This document shows, one piece after another, positions 35,696-44,179 of a stretch of 64,000 nucleotides of DNA. The translations under genes and the position numbers were made by a program. Every line of letters starts with the position of its first letter. Position 1 is the first letter of the stretch. The stretch is from Marinobacter sediminum. Its GTDB lineage: Bacteria; Pseudomonadota; Gammaproteobacteria; Pseudomonadales; Oleiphilaceae. The stretch spans positions 1,426,001 to 1,490,000 of the forward strand of contig NZ_JAEMQH010000001.1 of the NCBI RefSeq assembly GCF_016820575.1, given 5' to 3'. The notes under the pieces were generated by a model. It worked only from the letters and a program-made list of their open reading frames with translations, was not told the origin of the DNA and searched no databases.

Positions 35696-36763
35696 TTGAT
35701 TTCCCTGATCAAAGAGCGTTGCATCGCGGGTGGCAGACTGCTGCCGGCGCTTGCGATTGGCGGCGTAGGCGGTGGCCTGGCCTACGCCGTTCACACGCCC
35801 TTGCCCTGGTTGCTGGGTGCGTTGATTGCGACCACGGTGCTAAGCCTCGCTGGCGTCCGGCTACAGGCGCCCACGAACTCGCGCAAATCCGTCTTGGTGG
35901 TGATTGGTGTCATGCTGGGCGGTGCTTTCACGCCGGATCTGGCGGCAAACCTTGCGCTCTGGGGTATCAGCCTTGCCATCATGTTCATGGCTACAGCAGT
36001 CATGATCGTGGTCTCGGTCTGGCTTAGCCGGCGGGTTGCCGGTAACTCTGTTGAAACCGCTATCTATTCAGGTGTCCCCGGTGGTATCTCCTCCGTCACC
36101 TTGATGGCCGCAGACAGCAGTGCCGATTTGCGGATCGTCGGACTGACCCACGGAGTTCGCATTCTGGTGGTGTTGCTGGTGATTCCACCGTTAATGCAGT
36201 GGTCTGAGCACGTTAGCCTTCAGCAGCCCAGCATGACACTGACTCAGTGGCTGGCGTTTCCAGGTTTTGACGAGGCGCTGATGCTGGTGATTGCGGGTGT
36301 TGCCGGAGCCTGGCTCGGCCAGTGCCTGCGGCTGCCAAATCCGTTGCTGTTCGGGCCAGTGCTGTTATCCGGCGCGCTGCATGTGAGTGGTCTTAGTGAA
36401 GCCACTATTCCACCCGCGGTCATTGCTCTGGCCCAGATAGTAATCGGGGTGTCTGTTGGCGCCCGGTTTGTTGGGGGGTCGCTGGCGTCGGTAGGCTCTA
36501 GCATTGTGATCGCCCTGGTTCAGGCTTTGGTACTGCTCATTATTGCCATCGTCGCCGCCTGGATTGCACACGTGACGACCGGGTTCTCACTGGCTGCCGC
36601 ACTGCTGGCGTATATGCCCGGTGGCGCTCCCGAGTTGAGCCTGGTCGCGCTTTCCCTGGGAATTGAGCCGGCTTTTGTCACATCGCATCACTTGGCGCGA
36701 ATCACTATTTTGATTCTGTTGATGCCGGCGCTCGTGGCGTTTTTGAAGCGAGTTGGAGACTGA
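35696..36763 (+). CDS. AbrB family membrane protein (ammonia monooxygenase-like annotation)
   Basis: 355 residues from a TTG start at 35696 (AGGGGACT upstream). About ten hydrophobic segments in two similar halves, with PLPWLLGALIATTVLSLAG in the first and LPNPLLFGPVLLSGALHVSGL in the second, as in the AbrB/PF05145 transporter-like family. GGAPELSLVALSLGIEPAFVTSHHLAR is a typical end. It is 20 nt after tctA. Members often follow tctCBA, and a role in solute export or regulation of uptake is unproven. The name 'ammonia monooxygenase' in older annotations is misleading. Confidence 0.85.
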   Translation: MISLIKERCIAGGRLLPALAIGGVGGGLAYAVHTPLPWLLGALIATTVLSLAGVRLQAPTNSRKSVLVVIGVMLGGAFTPDLAANLALWGISLAIMFMATAVMIVVSVWLSRRVAGNSVETAIYSGVPGGISSVTLMAADSSADLRIVGLTHGVRILVVLLVIPPLMQWSEHVSLQQPSMTLTQWLAFPGFDEALMLVIAGVAGAWLGQCLRLPNPLLFGPVLLSGALHVSGLSEATIPPAVIALAQIVIGVSVGARFVGGSLASVGSSIVIALVQALVLLIIAIVAAWIAHVTTGFSLAAALLAYMPGGAPELSLVALSLGIEPAFVTSHHLARITILILLMPALVAFLKRVGD

Positions 36764-36773
36764 ATGAGTTTGG

Positions 36774-36801
36774 GAGCCCGCCGATCATTCGCGGCGGGCT
36801 C
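36774..36801. terminator. Hairpin between abrB-like gene and esterase gene
   Basis: Arms GAGCCCGCCG and CGGCGGGCTC pair perfectly (10 bp) around ATCATTCG, directly after the abrB-like stop and facing the converging esterase end. A few T residues follow on the plus strand (GTTCACTCCTT). Probably the end signal of the tctCBA-abrB operon. Confidence 0.55.
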
Positions 36802-36826
36802 GTTCACTCCTTAGAATTCCCTTAGC

Positions 36827-38569
36827 TCAGTTACACTGGCCCGCTTCGTAGAATCCCTCGCTGGTCTCCTTCACCCAGGTATAAACCCCGGATACGGAGC
36901 CGAGGAAGTCATCCCCTCCCGTTGAGTAATAGCCACCGGCGTAATAGGCGCGGCCTGCGTTGTCGTGGTTAAGGTTGGTGTCGTTCCAGTCCTGGCAGGC
37001 TGGAGGCTCACCGCCACCTCCGTTACCACCATCCCCACCACCGCTGCACGCGCTCGGTTCGCTGGAGTACCAGAGCCCGGGATCACCTTCGTACAGGGTG
37101 ACGCTGTTCCAGGTGTCGTAGGACGCGCCGATGTCGACGTCATCGCCATTGGCAAAGGTACGGTAGTTGTAAGCGCCGCCGGCATAGGCGCGCCCCGCGG
37201 AGATGTGCGCGTTGGGCGAGGCGGTGGCTTGTTCACAGGTTTCGGTCGGGGCATTGGGGTCATAGACCACCACCTCGCGGTCGTTCACGGTGGTATTGCT
37301 GTCGCTGTCGGTCGCCGAGTAGGTGCAGGTGTAGGAGCCAATGGTTGAGGTGTCCACCGCGCTGCAATCGGCGGTGACAGTGACCGAACCGTCTTCCGCG
37401 TCGTCGGCGGTCGCGCCGGGATCTGTGAACGTGGTGTTAACGGCCACGGTCATCGGGTTGTCGCCAATCAATGTGATGACAGGGAAACCCTCGGGCTGGG
37501 AGCCGTCACGACTGTGGCGATCAAAGAAATCCCAGATGATGTCCGGGTAGCTGGGGCCGACTTTCACAGACCATTTGCCGTTGTTGCCATTGGCGCCACC
37601 AACCCAGTAATGCCCGTGATTCGTGTCCTGAGTATTGGGGGTGGATAAAGGGCCATCGAGGTAAATGGTCTCAACCACGGAGCGGGTGCCGACAGTACCG
37701 TCTTCGGTATATCGGATGTGTTGGCAGCTGTAGTTGTTCTGGTAATAGGGCGCACACGCAGTGGATGACGCCTGGGCCTCGGTGGTGGTGTCGTAGGCGG
37801 GTGTGCCGAAGACCTTGAGATGGGCATCTCGGGTGTTATCCGCTGCCGTTTTCAGCACGGTGCAGTCATTTTCGTTCTGCAGCACCATGAGTGGAATGGG
37901 ATAGCTGTCATCCAGTTCGCTCTGCATATCCGAGACGACGCGGGACACGCTGTGAAAATTGGCGCTGCCCGGACACTGGCCGGACAGCGACACCGAGCCC
38001 GCATCTTCGCCGTACGGCAAGCCGGCAGCGGGTGCCGCGGCAGCCCAGTATTCGTTGTGGGTTACGGCGGCAACGATGGTCATGGCGCCGCCAGAGGACA
38101 AGCCGGTGATAAAGCGGCGATTGGGGTCGATGCTGTAGTTGGCCTCAACGGCAAGACCGATCTGGTGCAGGTCTTCCGTCTCGCCAGCGCCTTCATGGCG
38201 ATGATGATCAAACCAGAATCCCCAGCAGTTCTCGTTGCGCATGCCGTCGTAGCTGGTGATGAATGGCGCCACCAGGATGAATCCGTAGGTGTCCGCAGCG
38301 GCGGTCAGGCCCCAGTCGTTCAGGACGTCGTTGTTGGTCTGTTTGCAGCCATGCAGCGCCATCACCATGGGCGCGGGTGTGGTGAGATTATCCGGCACAT
38401 ACACTTTGTAATCCCGGGTGCGAGACTGGCTGTAGGGTTGTTGTGGCAGGGAATAAGAGTAAGTTTGGCCCGCAGAGGAGGGCGCGGCTGGAGCCATCAG
38501 CAGGGCTGACAGCACAAATGTCGACAGCGCGGTGCCAACGCGCAGTGATATGGATGAACGTGTGATCAT
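36827..38569 (-). CDS. Secreted PHB-depolymerase-type esterase with an Ig-like domain and two C-terminal repeat modules
   Basis: 580 residues. The signal peptide ends near APSSAGQ. The catalytic domain (about 35-345) is of the LpqC/PHB depolymerase esterase type: MVMALHGCKQTNND oxyanion region, GLSSGGAM nucleophile elbow and His in TNHGHYWVGG. A cadherin/DUF5011-type domain follows (about 365-445; TLIGDNPMTVAVNTTF). Two related Cys-framed modules then each show 'N-x-x-H ... AGRAY(A/Y)GG'; they resemble substrate-binding repeats of extracellular depolymerases. It should bind and cut insoluble polyester or polysaccharide-linked esters outside the cell. The intracellular PhaZ at 18.7 kb is unrelated in fold. 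Confidence 0.87.
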   Translation of the reverse strand: MITRSSISLRVGTALSTFVLSALLMAPAAPSSAGQTYSYSLPQQPYSQSRTRDYKVYVPDNLTTPAPMVMALHGCKQTNNDVLNDWGLTAAADTYGFILVAPFITSYDGMRNENCWGFWFDHHRHEGAGETEDLHQIGLAVEANYSIDPNRRFITGLSSGGAMTIVAAVTHNEYWAAAAPAAGLPYGEDAGSVSLSGQCPGSANFHSVSRVVSDMQSELDDSYPIPLMVLQNENDCTVLKTAADNTRDAHLKVFGTPAYDTTTEAQASSTACAPYYQNNYSCQHIRYTEDGTVGTRSVVETIYLDGPLSTPNTQDTNHGHYWVGGANGNNGKWSVKVGPSYPDIIWDFFDRHSRDGSQPEGFPVITLIGDNPMTVAVNTTFTDPGATADDAEDGSVTVTADCSAVDTSTIGSYTCTYSATDSDSNTTVNDREVVVYDPNAPTETCEQATASPNAHISAGRAYAGGAYNYRTFANGDDVDIGASYDTWNSVTLYEGDPGLWYSSEPSACSGGGDGGNGGGGEPPACQDWNDTNLNHDNAGRAYYAGGYYSTGGDDFLGSVSGVYTWVKETSEGFYEAGQCN

Positions 38570-38626
38570 CTGATGCTCCTTTTGTTGGATTTATTGTTAG
38601 GCGGTTAATACCAAGGAAGTTTCATG

Positions 38627-38642
38627 CCAGTTGGGTAACTGG
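38627..38642. promoter_or_regulatory. Short inverted repeat upstream of the esterase gene
   Basis: CCAGTT-GGGT-AACTGG, a perfect 6-bp inverted repeat 58-73 nt upstream of the esterase start on the minus strand. It could be an operator or part of the leader. No regulator is known. Confidence 0.25.
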
Positions 38643-38691
38643 TTGATCTGGATGGTTTTGGATTGTCGTGAGCAGGGAGGAGTGGCCGGGA

Positions 38692-38712
38692 ATCCGGACG
38701 GGGTGTCCGGAT
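38692..38712. repeat. Perfect inverted repeat between ABC operon end and esterase start
   Basis: ATCCGGAC and GTCCGGAT pair perfectly (8 bp) around GGGGT. It lies 87 nt after the end of the ABC ATPase gene and 123 nt before the esterase start, both on the minus strand. No T-run follows, so it may be an operator and not a terminator. Confidence 0.4.
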
Positions 38713-38798
38713 ATCCTGACTGTGCAGTGTGGTAGGAAGAGGCTTCTATTATGCAGGCTTTTTCTGACTGATTGGCGGGATTCGGGCGCAGCTCCTGG

Positions 38799-39620
38799 CT
38801 AGGCCGCATTGCGTCCTTCGTCGCGCATCAGGCGTCGAATGTGCAGCTCCAGTCGACGGTAGTCGTCGGATTGCAGGAAGGCTTCGCGATCGCCTGACGG
38901 CAAGGCGGCTTTGAAGCCGGTGTCGATGATTTCTTTCAGTCGCCCCGGATGACGGGACAGAAAAAATACGGTGTCGCCGAGATACAGTGCTTCCTCGATG
39001 TCGTGGGACACCACCAGCACGGTGGTGCGTTCCTTGCGAACCACGTCAAGCAGCAGGTCCTGCATCTGCCACCGGGTCTCCGGGTCCAGCGCTCCAAAGG
39101 GTTCGTCCATCAGTAGCAGTTCGGGGTAGTTGGCGAGGGTGCGGGCGATGGCAACGCGCTGGCGCATTCCGCCGGAGAGTTGATGCGGGTAAGCGTCGGT
39201 GAATTTTTCCAACCCGACCGCACGGATGAAGTGATCTACAGTGCCTTCGTTCAAAGCATCACGATCCCGGTTGATTTCCAAACCGTAGGCAACGTTCTCT
39301 CGAACGGACAACCAGGGGAAGGAAGTGTAGTCCTGGAACACCATACCCCGGTCCCGCCCGGGCTGGTCCACCATGCGGTCGTTCAGGCAGATGTTGCCGG
39401 CCGATGGCTGCTCCAGGCCTGCCACCATGCGCAGCAGGGTGGACTTGCCGCAGCCGGAGGGGCCGAGTAAAACACCTACCTTGCCAGCCGGCAGCGCCAG
39501 GGTTATGTCGTCCAATGCCTGCACCGTGCGTCCGCGGGACTGGAACTCCTTGCTGACACCCGTAACTGAAAGTCCGGCTTTCAGGGCGGCTTTGCTTGCC
39601 GGGGAGCTGATGTAGGGCAT
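38799..39620 (-). CDS. ABC transporter ATP-binding protein (NitT/TauT type)
   Basis: 273 residues. Walker A is GPSGCGKST, Q-loop MVFQDYTSFPWLSV, signature LSGGMRQR and Walker B LLLMDEPFGALD, followed by the D- and H-loop VVSHDIEEA. The 'FPWLSVRENV' text is typical of nitrate/taurine/sulfonate importers. Last gene of a five-gene minus-strand operon, 27 nt after the binding-protein gene. It powers the permease at 40.7 kb. Confidence 0.92.
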   Translation of the reverse strand: MPYISSPASKAALKAGLSVTGVSKEFQSRGRTVQALDDITLALPAGKVGVLLGPSGCGKSTLLRMVAGLEQPSAGNICLNDRMVDQPGRDRGMVFQDYTSFPWLSVRENVAYGLEINRDRDALNEGTVDHFIRAVGLEKFTDAYPHQLSGGMRQRVAIARTLANYPELLLMDEPFGALDPETRWQMQDLLLDVVRKERTTVLVVSHDIEEALYLGDTVFFLSRHPGRLKEIIDTGFKAALPSGDREAFLQSDDYRRLELHIRRLMRDEGRNAA

Positions 39621-39647
39621 TGGACTTCTCCTTCAGATTTGCAGGAT

Positions 39648-40670
39648 TTACAGGATGGTTTTCAGCGGGGCCATATCAATGCCCGACTCCATGGGATGGC
39701 GGTCATCCACCAGACCGAACTTGAGCCACCAGTCGGTGATGGTTTCCCAGTGGTTGGTGATTTGGCCATTTGGCAGTCCCAGCGGCAACTCACCGGGCAT
39801 CAGTCCCATGTATTTCGCGGCCTCGGCTTTGTCGAAGATCCAGATCCCGCCCTTGTAGATCTCACCGTTGGTACCCAGAACCTTTTCAACGTCTGCGACC
39901 GGGAAGTTCAGGCCCTTGGCGATGATCTGGTTAGCCTCGGTAGGGTTGGCTTTCCAAAAATCCACGGCGTCGAAATAGGCCTGCATGACTTTGGCGGCGG
40001 TCTCCGGTTTTTCGCTGAGAAAGGCGTCGCTCATGTACATGGCGTCACCCAGCAGCGCGGTTTCGATCCAGCCAGGCTCCTCGGAGGTGGCAGCAACGGT
40101 GGCGTCGGGCAGCGCAGCCAGGGCCTGGGAGCCGAACGGTTCCCAGAATTCGGCGGCAGCGACATTGCCACCGACCAGGGCGCCGACGGCGTCGTCCATG
40201 ATCAGGTTGGTGAACTGAACCTCGTTGATGCCAACCCCGTTAGCCTCCAGCCATTTGCCCATGAAGATCTGGGTCAGGCCGCCTTCGAGCACGGCCACGG
40301 ACTTGCCCTTCAGGTCCTCGGCAGTCTCGATGCCCGGCGCCAACACGATTTTGTCGGTGCCGTAGGAGGGATTGGTGTAGGTCACCATCTTCACCGGTAC
40401 GCCCTTGTCAGCCGCTATCGGCGCGTACTCCGCCGTGCTGGAGGTAACGTCCAGCGCGTCGGCAGACATCAGGCCGAAGCTTTCGTACGGGTCTTCAATG
40501 ATGGCGATCTCAAGGTCCAGATCCGGTGCCAGGTTCTTCTCCTGCGCGATGAACCAGAACCCGTAACCGGGCCAGGAAAACAGGGACAGGCGCACTTTTT
40601 CCGCGGAGAGCGCGCTGGTGGACAGCGCCGTTAGCAGCAGCACTGAGAGACAACGTATAAGCCAGTTCAT
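39648..40670 (-). CDS. ABC transporter periplasmic binding protein (NMT1/SsuA-like)
   Basis: 340 residues from the ATG at 40670 with AGAGGT upstream; a much longer frame to 41141 is a read-through of the permease gene. A signal peptide ends near STSALSA. The mature part begins KVRLSLFSWPGYGFWFIAQEKNL and has DALDVTSSTAEYAPIAADKG and LKGKSVAVLEGGLTQIF, as in aliphatic-nitrogen or sulfur compound binders. Ligand unknown. Confidence 0.88.
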   Translation of the reverse strand: MNWLIRCLSVLLLTALSTSALSAEKVRLSLFSWPGYGFWFIAQEKNLAPDLDLEIAIIEDPYESFGLMSADALDVTSSTAEYAPIAADKGVPVKMVTYTNPSYGTDKIVLAPGIETAEDLKGKSVAVLEGGLTQIFMGKWLEANGVGINEVQFTNLIMDDAVGALVGGNVAAAEFWEPFGSQALAALPDATVAATSEEPGWIETALLGDAMYMSDAFLSEKPETAAKVMQAYFDAVDFWKANPTEANQIIAKGLNFPVADVEKVLGTNGEIYKGGIWIFDKAEAAKYMGLMPGELPLGLPNGQITNHWETITDWWLKFGLVDDRHPMESGIDMAPLKTIL

Positions 40671-40717
40671 GGTGTTTACCTCTGGGGTTGGGGAACAGGA
40701 ACGACTGGGCGTGGTCA

Positions 40718-41590
40718 TCAGGAATGACCTCGGCCAAGGTAGGGAAAGCAGGTGCGATAGAGCAGTCTGAACAGCACGTCGAAAAGCAGGCCGAGCACGC
40801 CGATGGTGACAATGCCGGCCATGATGTCGTCCACGTGCACGAATCGTTTTGCCCGCATCATCATGGCGCCGATGCCGTCGGTGGCCGCGACAATCTCGGC
40901 GATCACCAGGTAGGTCCAGCTCACCGCCAGCATTTGGCGGCAGGTATCGACATAACCCGGCAGGGAATGGCGGAACACCACGGTCCAGAGAGTGGTGCGT
41001 CGGCCACCGCCCAGGGTCTTGGCGGTCTCGATCAACACTTTTGGGGTCTGCCGGGTGACATCGGCGAGCATGATGACCAGGAAGAACACCACGCCCATCA
41101 GCAACAGGGTGATTTTCTGGGTGTCGCCCGTGCCCAGCCACATCAGCAGCAGGGGAATGAAGGCGGGCGCGGGCAGGTACCGCCAGGCACCGAGAAGCGG
41201 GTTGAGTACCCCATCCACCCGCGCAAAGGACCCCATCAACAGGCCGATCGGCAGCGCAATCAGGACCGCAATGGCAAAGCTGAGCACGATGCGGGTGACG
41301 CTGGACAGGACGTCGCTGAGGAAATTCTTTTCAGCAAACAGTTCCCAAAGCGAGCCGAACACCGCGGCGGGTCCGGGATAGAGTCGGTCCGGAGCCAATT
41401 CCATCTGCGAGGTGATCTGCCACAGTAGGAAAAAGCCGAGCCAGCCAAGGCTGCCGAGCAACAGGCGCTGGCTGCCCTTGAGGGTTTGGTTGAAATCGAA
41501 CCAGCGCCGGGGGCTTCGTCGAGTGCGCGCATGTTCGGCCGGTGCCAGTCGGGCCTGGCCGGTTGCCTGTTCCGAGAGTCGGGCGGTCAT
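40718..41590 (-). CDS. ABC transporter permease (NitT/TauT type)
   Basis: 290 residues from the ATG at 41590, chosen for GAGGTGA 6 nt upstream; a GTG at 41599 is in frame but has no site. About six membrane segments. The EAA loop is present as EIVAATDGIGAMMMRAKRFV. The N-terminal 35 residues are charged. The gene begins 10 nt after the desaturase-like gene, so the two are coupled. Confidence 0.9.
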   Translation of the reverse strand: MTARLSEQATGQARLAPAEHARTRRSPRRWFDFNQTLKGSQRLLLGSLGWLGFFLLWQITSQMELAPDRLYPGPAAVFGSLWELFAEKNFLSDVLSSVTRIVLSFAIAVLIALPIGLLMGSFARVDGVLNPLLGAWRYLPAPAFIPLLLMWLGTGDTQKITLLLMGVVFFLVIMLADVTRQTPKVLIETAKTLGGGRRTTLWTVVFRHSLPGYVDTCRQMLAVSWTYLVIAEIVAATDGIGAMMMRAKRFVHVDDIMAGIVTIGVLGLLFDVLFRLLYRTCFPYLGRGHS

Positions 41591-41600
41591 GGGCGTCACC

Positions 41601-42617
41601 TCAGAAAGCTGTCAGGAAGCTGAGGCCATACACCGGCACGGCCCTGCCTTCCCGCAGGGCCTCGGGTACCTCCACCTGGCCGTAGGTCTCGGCGTAAATG
41701 CCTGCGATGCGGTTGCGGTGGTAGCTCTTTAGCTGGCCCTTGAGTCCGACCGTGCGGGTGTAGTTATCGCCATAGAGTTCCCGGTGCAGGGCGGGGAGCT
41801 TGTACCAGGGCATGGTGGGCTTGGTGTGATGGGCATTGTGGTAGCAGAAGTTCAGGATCAGCAGATTCAGCACCGGCCAGCGGCGTGAGATCAGGTTGCT
41901 GTAGGTATTGTTCTCCTCGTATTCCCGGTTGCCTTTATGCGGCAGCTCAGCGGAGGGATCATTCAGATTAACCACGATTTCATAGTTGTGCTGATAGGCA
42001 TCGAAGAAGCGAAGCATTATGAGCATGGCGGTATAGGCAAGAGCGTAAAGTAAAACCGCTTTCACGCTCCATAATGCCAGTGCAACAAGCAGGCTCAGCC
42101 TGGTCAAACCAACAACGAGTGTGCGTTTTTTGAAAGCGCTTTTGCCTATAGAGGTAAAAGGGGCTGCGACCAGCATCCCGTGCATCAGAATGTCCACGGC
42201 GGGGACATAGCACCACTCAAGGGCGAAGACCACTTTTTCCGTTTTCGAATGGGCCTTTAACCAGTTGCGATAATCGAAGGAGATCGGATCAGCGTTATCA
42301 ACATGGTGGCGCATATGTTTGTAGCGCAGGTCCTCGTAGGTGCCATAACTGCCACCGGTTATCCAGTTCAGTAATTTACCCAGCCGTGTGTTGTGTTCCG
42401 TCTTCTTAAAAATGGCATTGTGAGCGCAGTCATGGACCAAGTATGCGGCGATGACCATGCCGTGAGCGCAGGCAAGCACCCCCATTGCTGGCAGCATTAG
42501 GCCGGCCTGGGCCATAAGCAGCCAGCCTCCAACGTAGGTGGTAATGATGTATGCCAGCACAAGCATCAGCGGCCAGACCCCGTCCGAATGGCGGAAATGC
42601 TGAGTAATGTTGAACAT
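41601..42617 (-). CDS. Fatty-acid-desaturase-like di-iron membrane protein
   Basis: 338 residues from the ATG at 42617 (AAGGAGAG upstream). Four or more membrane helices. The three His clusters of membrane di-iron enzymes are HDCAHNAIF (about residue 62), HMRHHVD (about 100) and FCYHNAHHTKP (about 265). The family is desaturases/hydroxylases that act on lipids or hydrocarbons with O2. Here it lies between a TIM-barrel isomerase-like gene and an ABC transporter under sigma-54 control, so the substrate may be a nitrogenous compound and not a fatty acid (inference). Confidence 0.87.
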   Translation of the reverse strand: MFNITQHFRHSDGVWPLMLVLAYIITTYVGGWLLMAQAGLMLPAMGVLACAHGMVIAAYLVHDCAHNAIFKKTEHNTRLGKLLNWITGGSYGTYEDLRYKHMRHHVDNADPISFDYRNWLKAHSKTEKVVFALEWCYVPAVDILMHGMLVAAPFTSIGKSAFKKRTLVVGLTRLSLLVALALWSVKAVLLYALAYTAMLIMLRFFDAYQHNYEIVVNLNDPSAELPHKGNREYEENNTYSNLISRRWPVLNLLILNFCYHNAHHTKPTMPWYKLPALHRELYGDNYTRTVGLKGQLKSYHRNRIAGIYAETYGQVEVPEALREGRAVPVYGLSFLTAF

Positions 42618-42640
42618 GGTCTTGCTCTCTCCTTGAAGCG

Positions 42641-43513
42641 TTAGGCGATCTTGGATGTCTTTGTATAGGAGGACTGCCAGCGCTCGAAGTGCGCCAACTC
42701 TTCTTCTCCGATCCAGCGATTGAGTGACCAAAGATCCGCAATCGGAGCTTTGGTGAAGGGCAGCAGGTGCAGGTAGCCGTCAGTGCCGAATTCCGGGGTC
42801 ATGGTGCTGACCTTGAGGCCCCGTTCAGCTTGGGATTGCCAAACGGCTTCCCAGCATGCCTGGTGTGAAGCGAGTGCCTCGGCGTACTCGGGGGCCGCAG
42901 GGTGGGGAACCTGTGGCCCCTGATCGTATCCGACGCGAGAATGTATGTGCCGGGCCTGCTGAGCTGCTCGTTCAATGCAGTCCCATTCAATGTGGGGTAG
43001 GCGTTCGCAGACAACAGCCCAGTGACTGAAGTCGCAGGTGATGTCTATGTCGGGAAGTTTTTCGAGAATGGCGACGGTATTCCAGGGGCTGAAAAAACTG
43101 CGGCCCCGGTGTGTTTCGAAACTGACCGGAATGCCGAGCCTGTCTGCAATGTTCTGGGCTTCCGAGAAAAAACGAACCGAGTCGTCGATGGGCCAGGCGT
43201 CGCAGCCGCCCATGACATTCGCGAACTCAGGTCTCAGGCCGGTTTCACCGGCACGCAGCAGCTTGGCCTCAAAATCCTTCAGGTGCTCCTCAATACTGGC
43301 ATCGCGCCTCGGAACGTAGCTCCCAGCTGTGCAGATCTCCTGAATCCATAACAGCTTGTTCTCGGACAGAGTGGCACCAAAACTCTGAGCCGCCCGGCTT
43401 TCTCCAGGCACCGGAGCCTCAATCCCGTCGAAACCTGCTTCTTTTACTTGATCGATGGCTTGGGCTAGCGAGTCATCATGACCCCATAGGGTTTTAAATC
43501 GTTTTAAGTGCAC
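42641..43513 (-). CDS. Sugar phosphate isomerase/epimerase-like TIM-barrel protein
   Basis: 290 residues from a GTG at 43513 with GGGAG 6 nt upstream; longer starts lie in the sigma-54 promoter. The xylose isomerase-like TIM barrel shows in EAGFDGIEAPVPGES, IPVSFETHRGRSFFSPWNTVAIL and DITCDFSHWAVVCERL, with Glu, Asp and His metal-ligand-like residues. First gene of the five-gene operon. A substrate cannot be assigned. Confidence 0.85.
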   Translation of the reverse strand: MHLKRFKTLWGHDDSLAQAIDQVKEAGFDGIEAPVPGESRAAQSFGATLSENKLLWIQEICTAGSYVPRRDASIEEHLKDFEAKLLRAGETGLRPEFANVMGGCDAWPIDDSVRFFSEAQNIADRLGIPVSFETHRGRSFFSPWNTVAILEKLPDIDITCDFSHWAVVCERLPHIEWDCIERAAQQARHIHSRVGYDQGPQVPHPAAPEYAEALASHQACWEAVWQSQAERGLKVSTMTPEFGTDGYLHLLPFTKAPIADLWSLNRWIGEEELAHFERWQSSYTKTSKIA

Positions 43514-43556
43514 AGTCGGCTCCCATTTGTTTCTAACGCTCTTTGGATGCTGAGTC

Positions 43557-43572
43557 TGCAACCGCTGTGCCA
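43557..43572 (-). promoter_or_regulatory. Sigma-54 promoter of the five-gene operon
   Basis: On the minus strand TGGCACA-GCGG-TTGCA, an exact match to the -24/-12 consensus TGGCACR-N4-TTGCW. The expected start lies near 43545, giving about a 30-nt leader to the GTG at 43513. Confidence 0.85.
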
Positions 43573-43592
43573 TAAGGGGAGAAAGGCTTTAA

Positions 43593-43614
43593 ATATACAC
43601 GCTGGCATGTAAGT
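43593..43614. promoter_or_regulatory. Probable TetR-type operator, copy 1
   Basis: ATATACACGC-TG-GCATGTAAGT. The right arm is identical to that of the better copy at 55273-55294; the left arm pairs at 7 of 10. It lies just upstream of the -24 element. Confidence 0.55.
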
Positions 43615-43668
43615 GCCCCTGTCAGTAATCGTTTTTTGGACAGGATTCATGCAATCGTTTGGTGCAAC

Positions 43669-43685
43669 TGCACATGGTGGGTGCA
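43669..43685. promoter_or_regulatory. NtrC-like enhancer site
   Basis: TGCACA-TGGTG-GGTGCA matches the glnA-type NtrC site TGCAC(C/T)-N5-GGTGCA at 11 of 12 positions. It lies about 130 nt upstream of the inferred start of the sigma-54 operon, a usual enhancer distance. Confidence 0.6.
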
Positions 43686-43815
43686 TCGAAGGTATGCTCG
43701 TGAAGAAAAGCATTAACAGAAATTCCGGGAAGCGTGCTAAAACTCTCGGCCTCGACAGCGGCCTGCGCAGATCTTCGTGAGCCCTTTGTCTTTCTCAACC
43801 AATCGGGATGACGAT

Positions 43816-44160
43816 ATGTCAGACAAATTTTTCTACAAAGGCCGTCAGGATGCGCGTCAGCATCACACCACTTACGGCGGTTTTCAGACCAACGCCAGCC
43901 AGAAGAGCGGCACCCGGAAGTTCCCGCTGTCGCTGGTGGTAACCAGTGAAGCGCGCAAACAAGAGATTGAAGCGCAGGTGGCCGAGGCCGGGCTGTATGC
44001 GGACGTTGCTCTGGATACCCGCGAAGGCGCTACGGAATCCATCAACGAGCTGACTGTGATTCTGAATAAGGGCAATACGGTCACTGCAGAGAAGCTGCCG
44101 TCTCGCAATGACCCGTGCACCTGCGGAAGCGGGCTTAAATTCAAGAAGTGCTGCGGCTGA
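43816..44160 (+). CDS. SEC-C motif protein, PBPRA1643 family
   Basis: 114 residues from the ATG at 43816; an upstream ATG at 43777 would add 13 residues. It begins MSDKFFYKGRQDARQHHTTYG and ends with the zinc-binding SEC-C motif NDPCTCGSGLKFKKCCG, as in the C-terminus of SecA. The middle has a small beta-alpha fold. Function unknown. The DUF3010 gene follows 19 nt later. Confidence 0.87.
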   Translation: MSDKFFYKGRQDARQHHTTYGGFQTNASQKSGTRKFPLSLVVTSEARKQEIEAQVAEAGLYADVALDTREGATESINELTVILNKGNTVTAEKLPSRNDPCTCGSGLKFKKCCG

Positions 44161-44179
44161 CGGCAATTGAGGTGATTGG

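Noticed and set aside
40671..41141. Long N-terminal extension of the ABC binding protein
   Set aside because: It reads His/Arg/Pro-rich shadow sequence within the permease gene; the true start at 40670 has a signal peptide and ribosome site.
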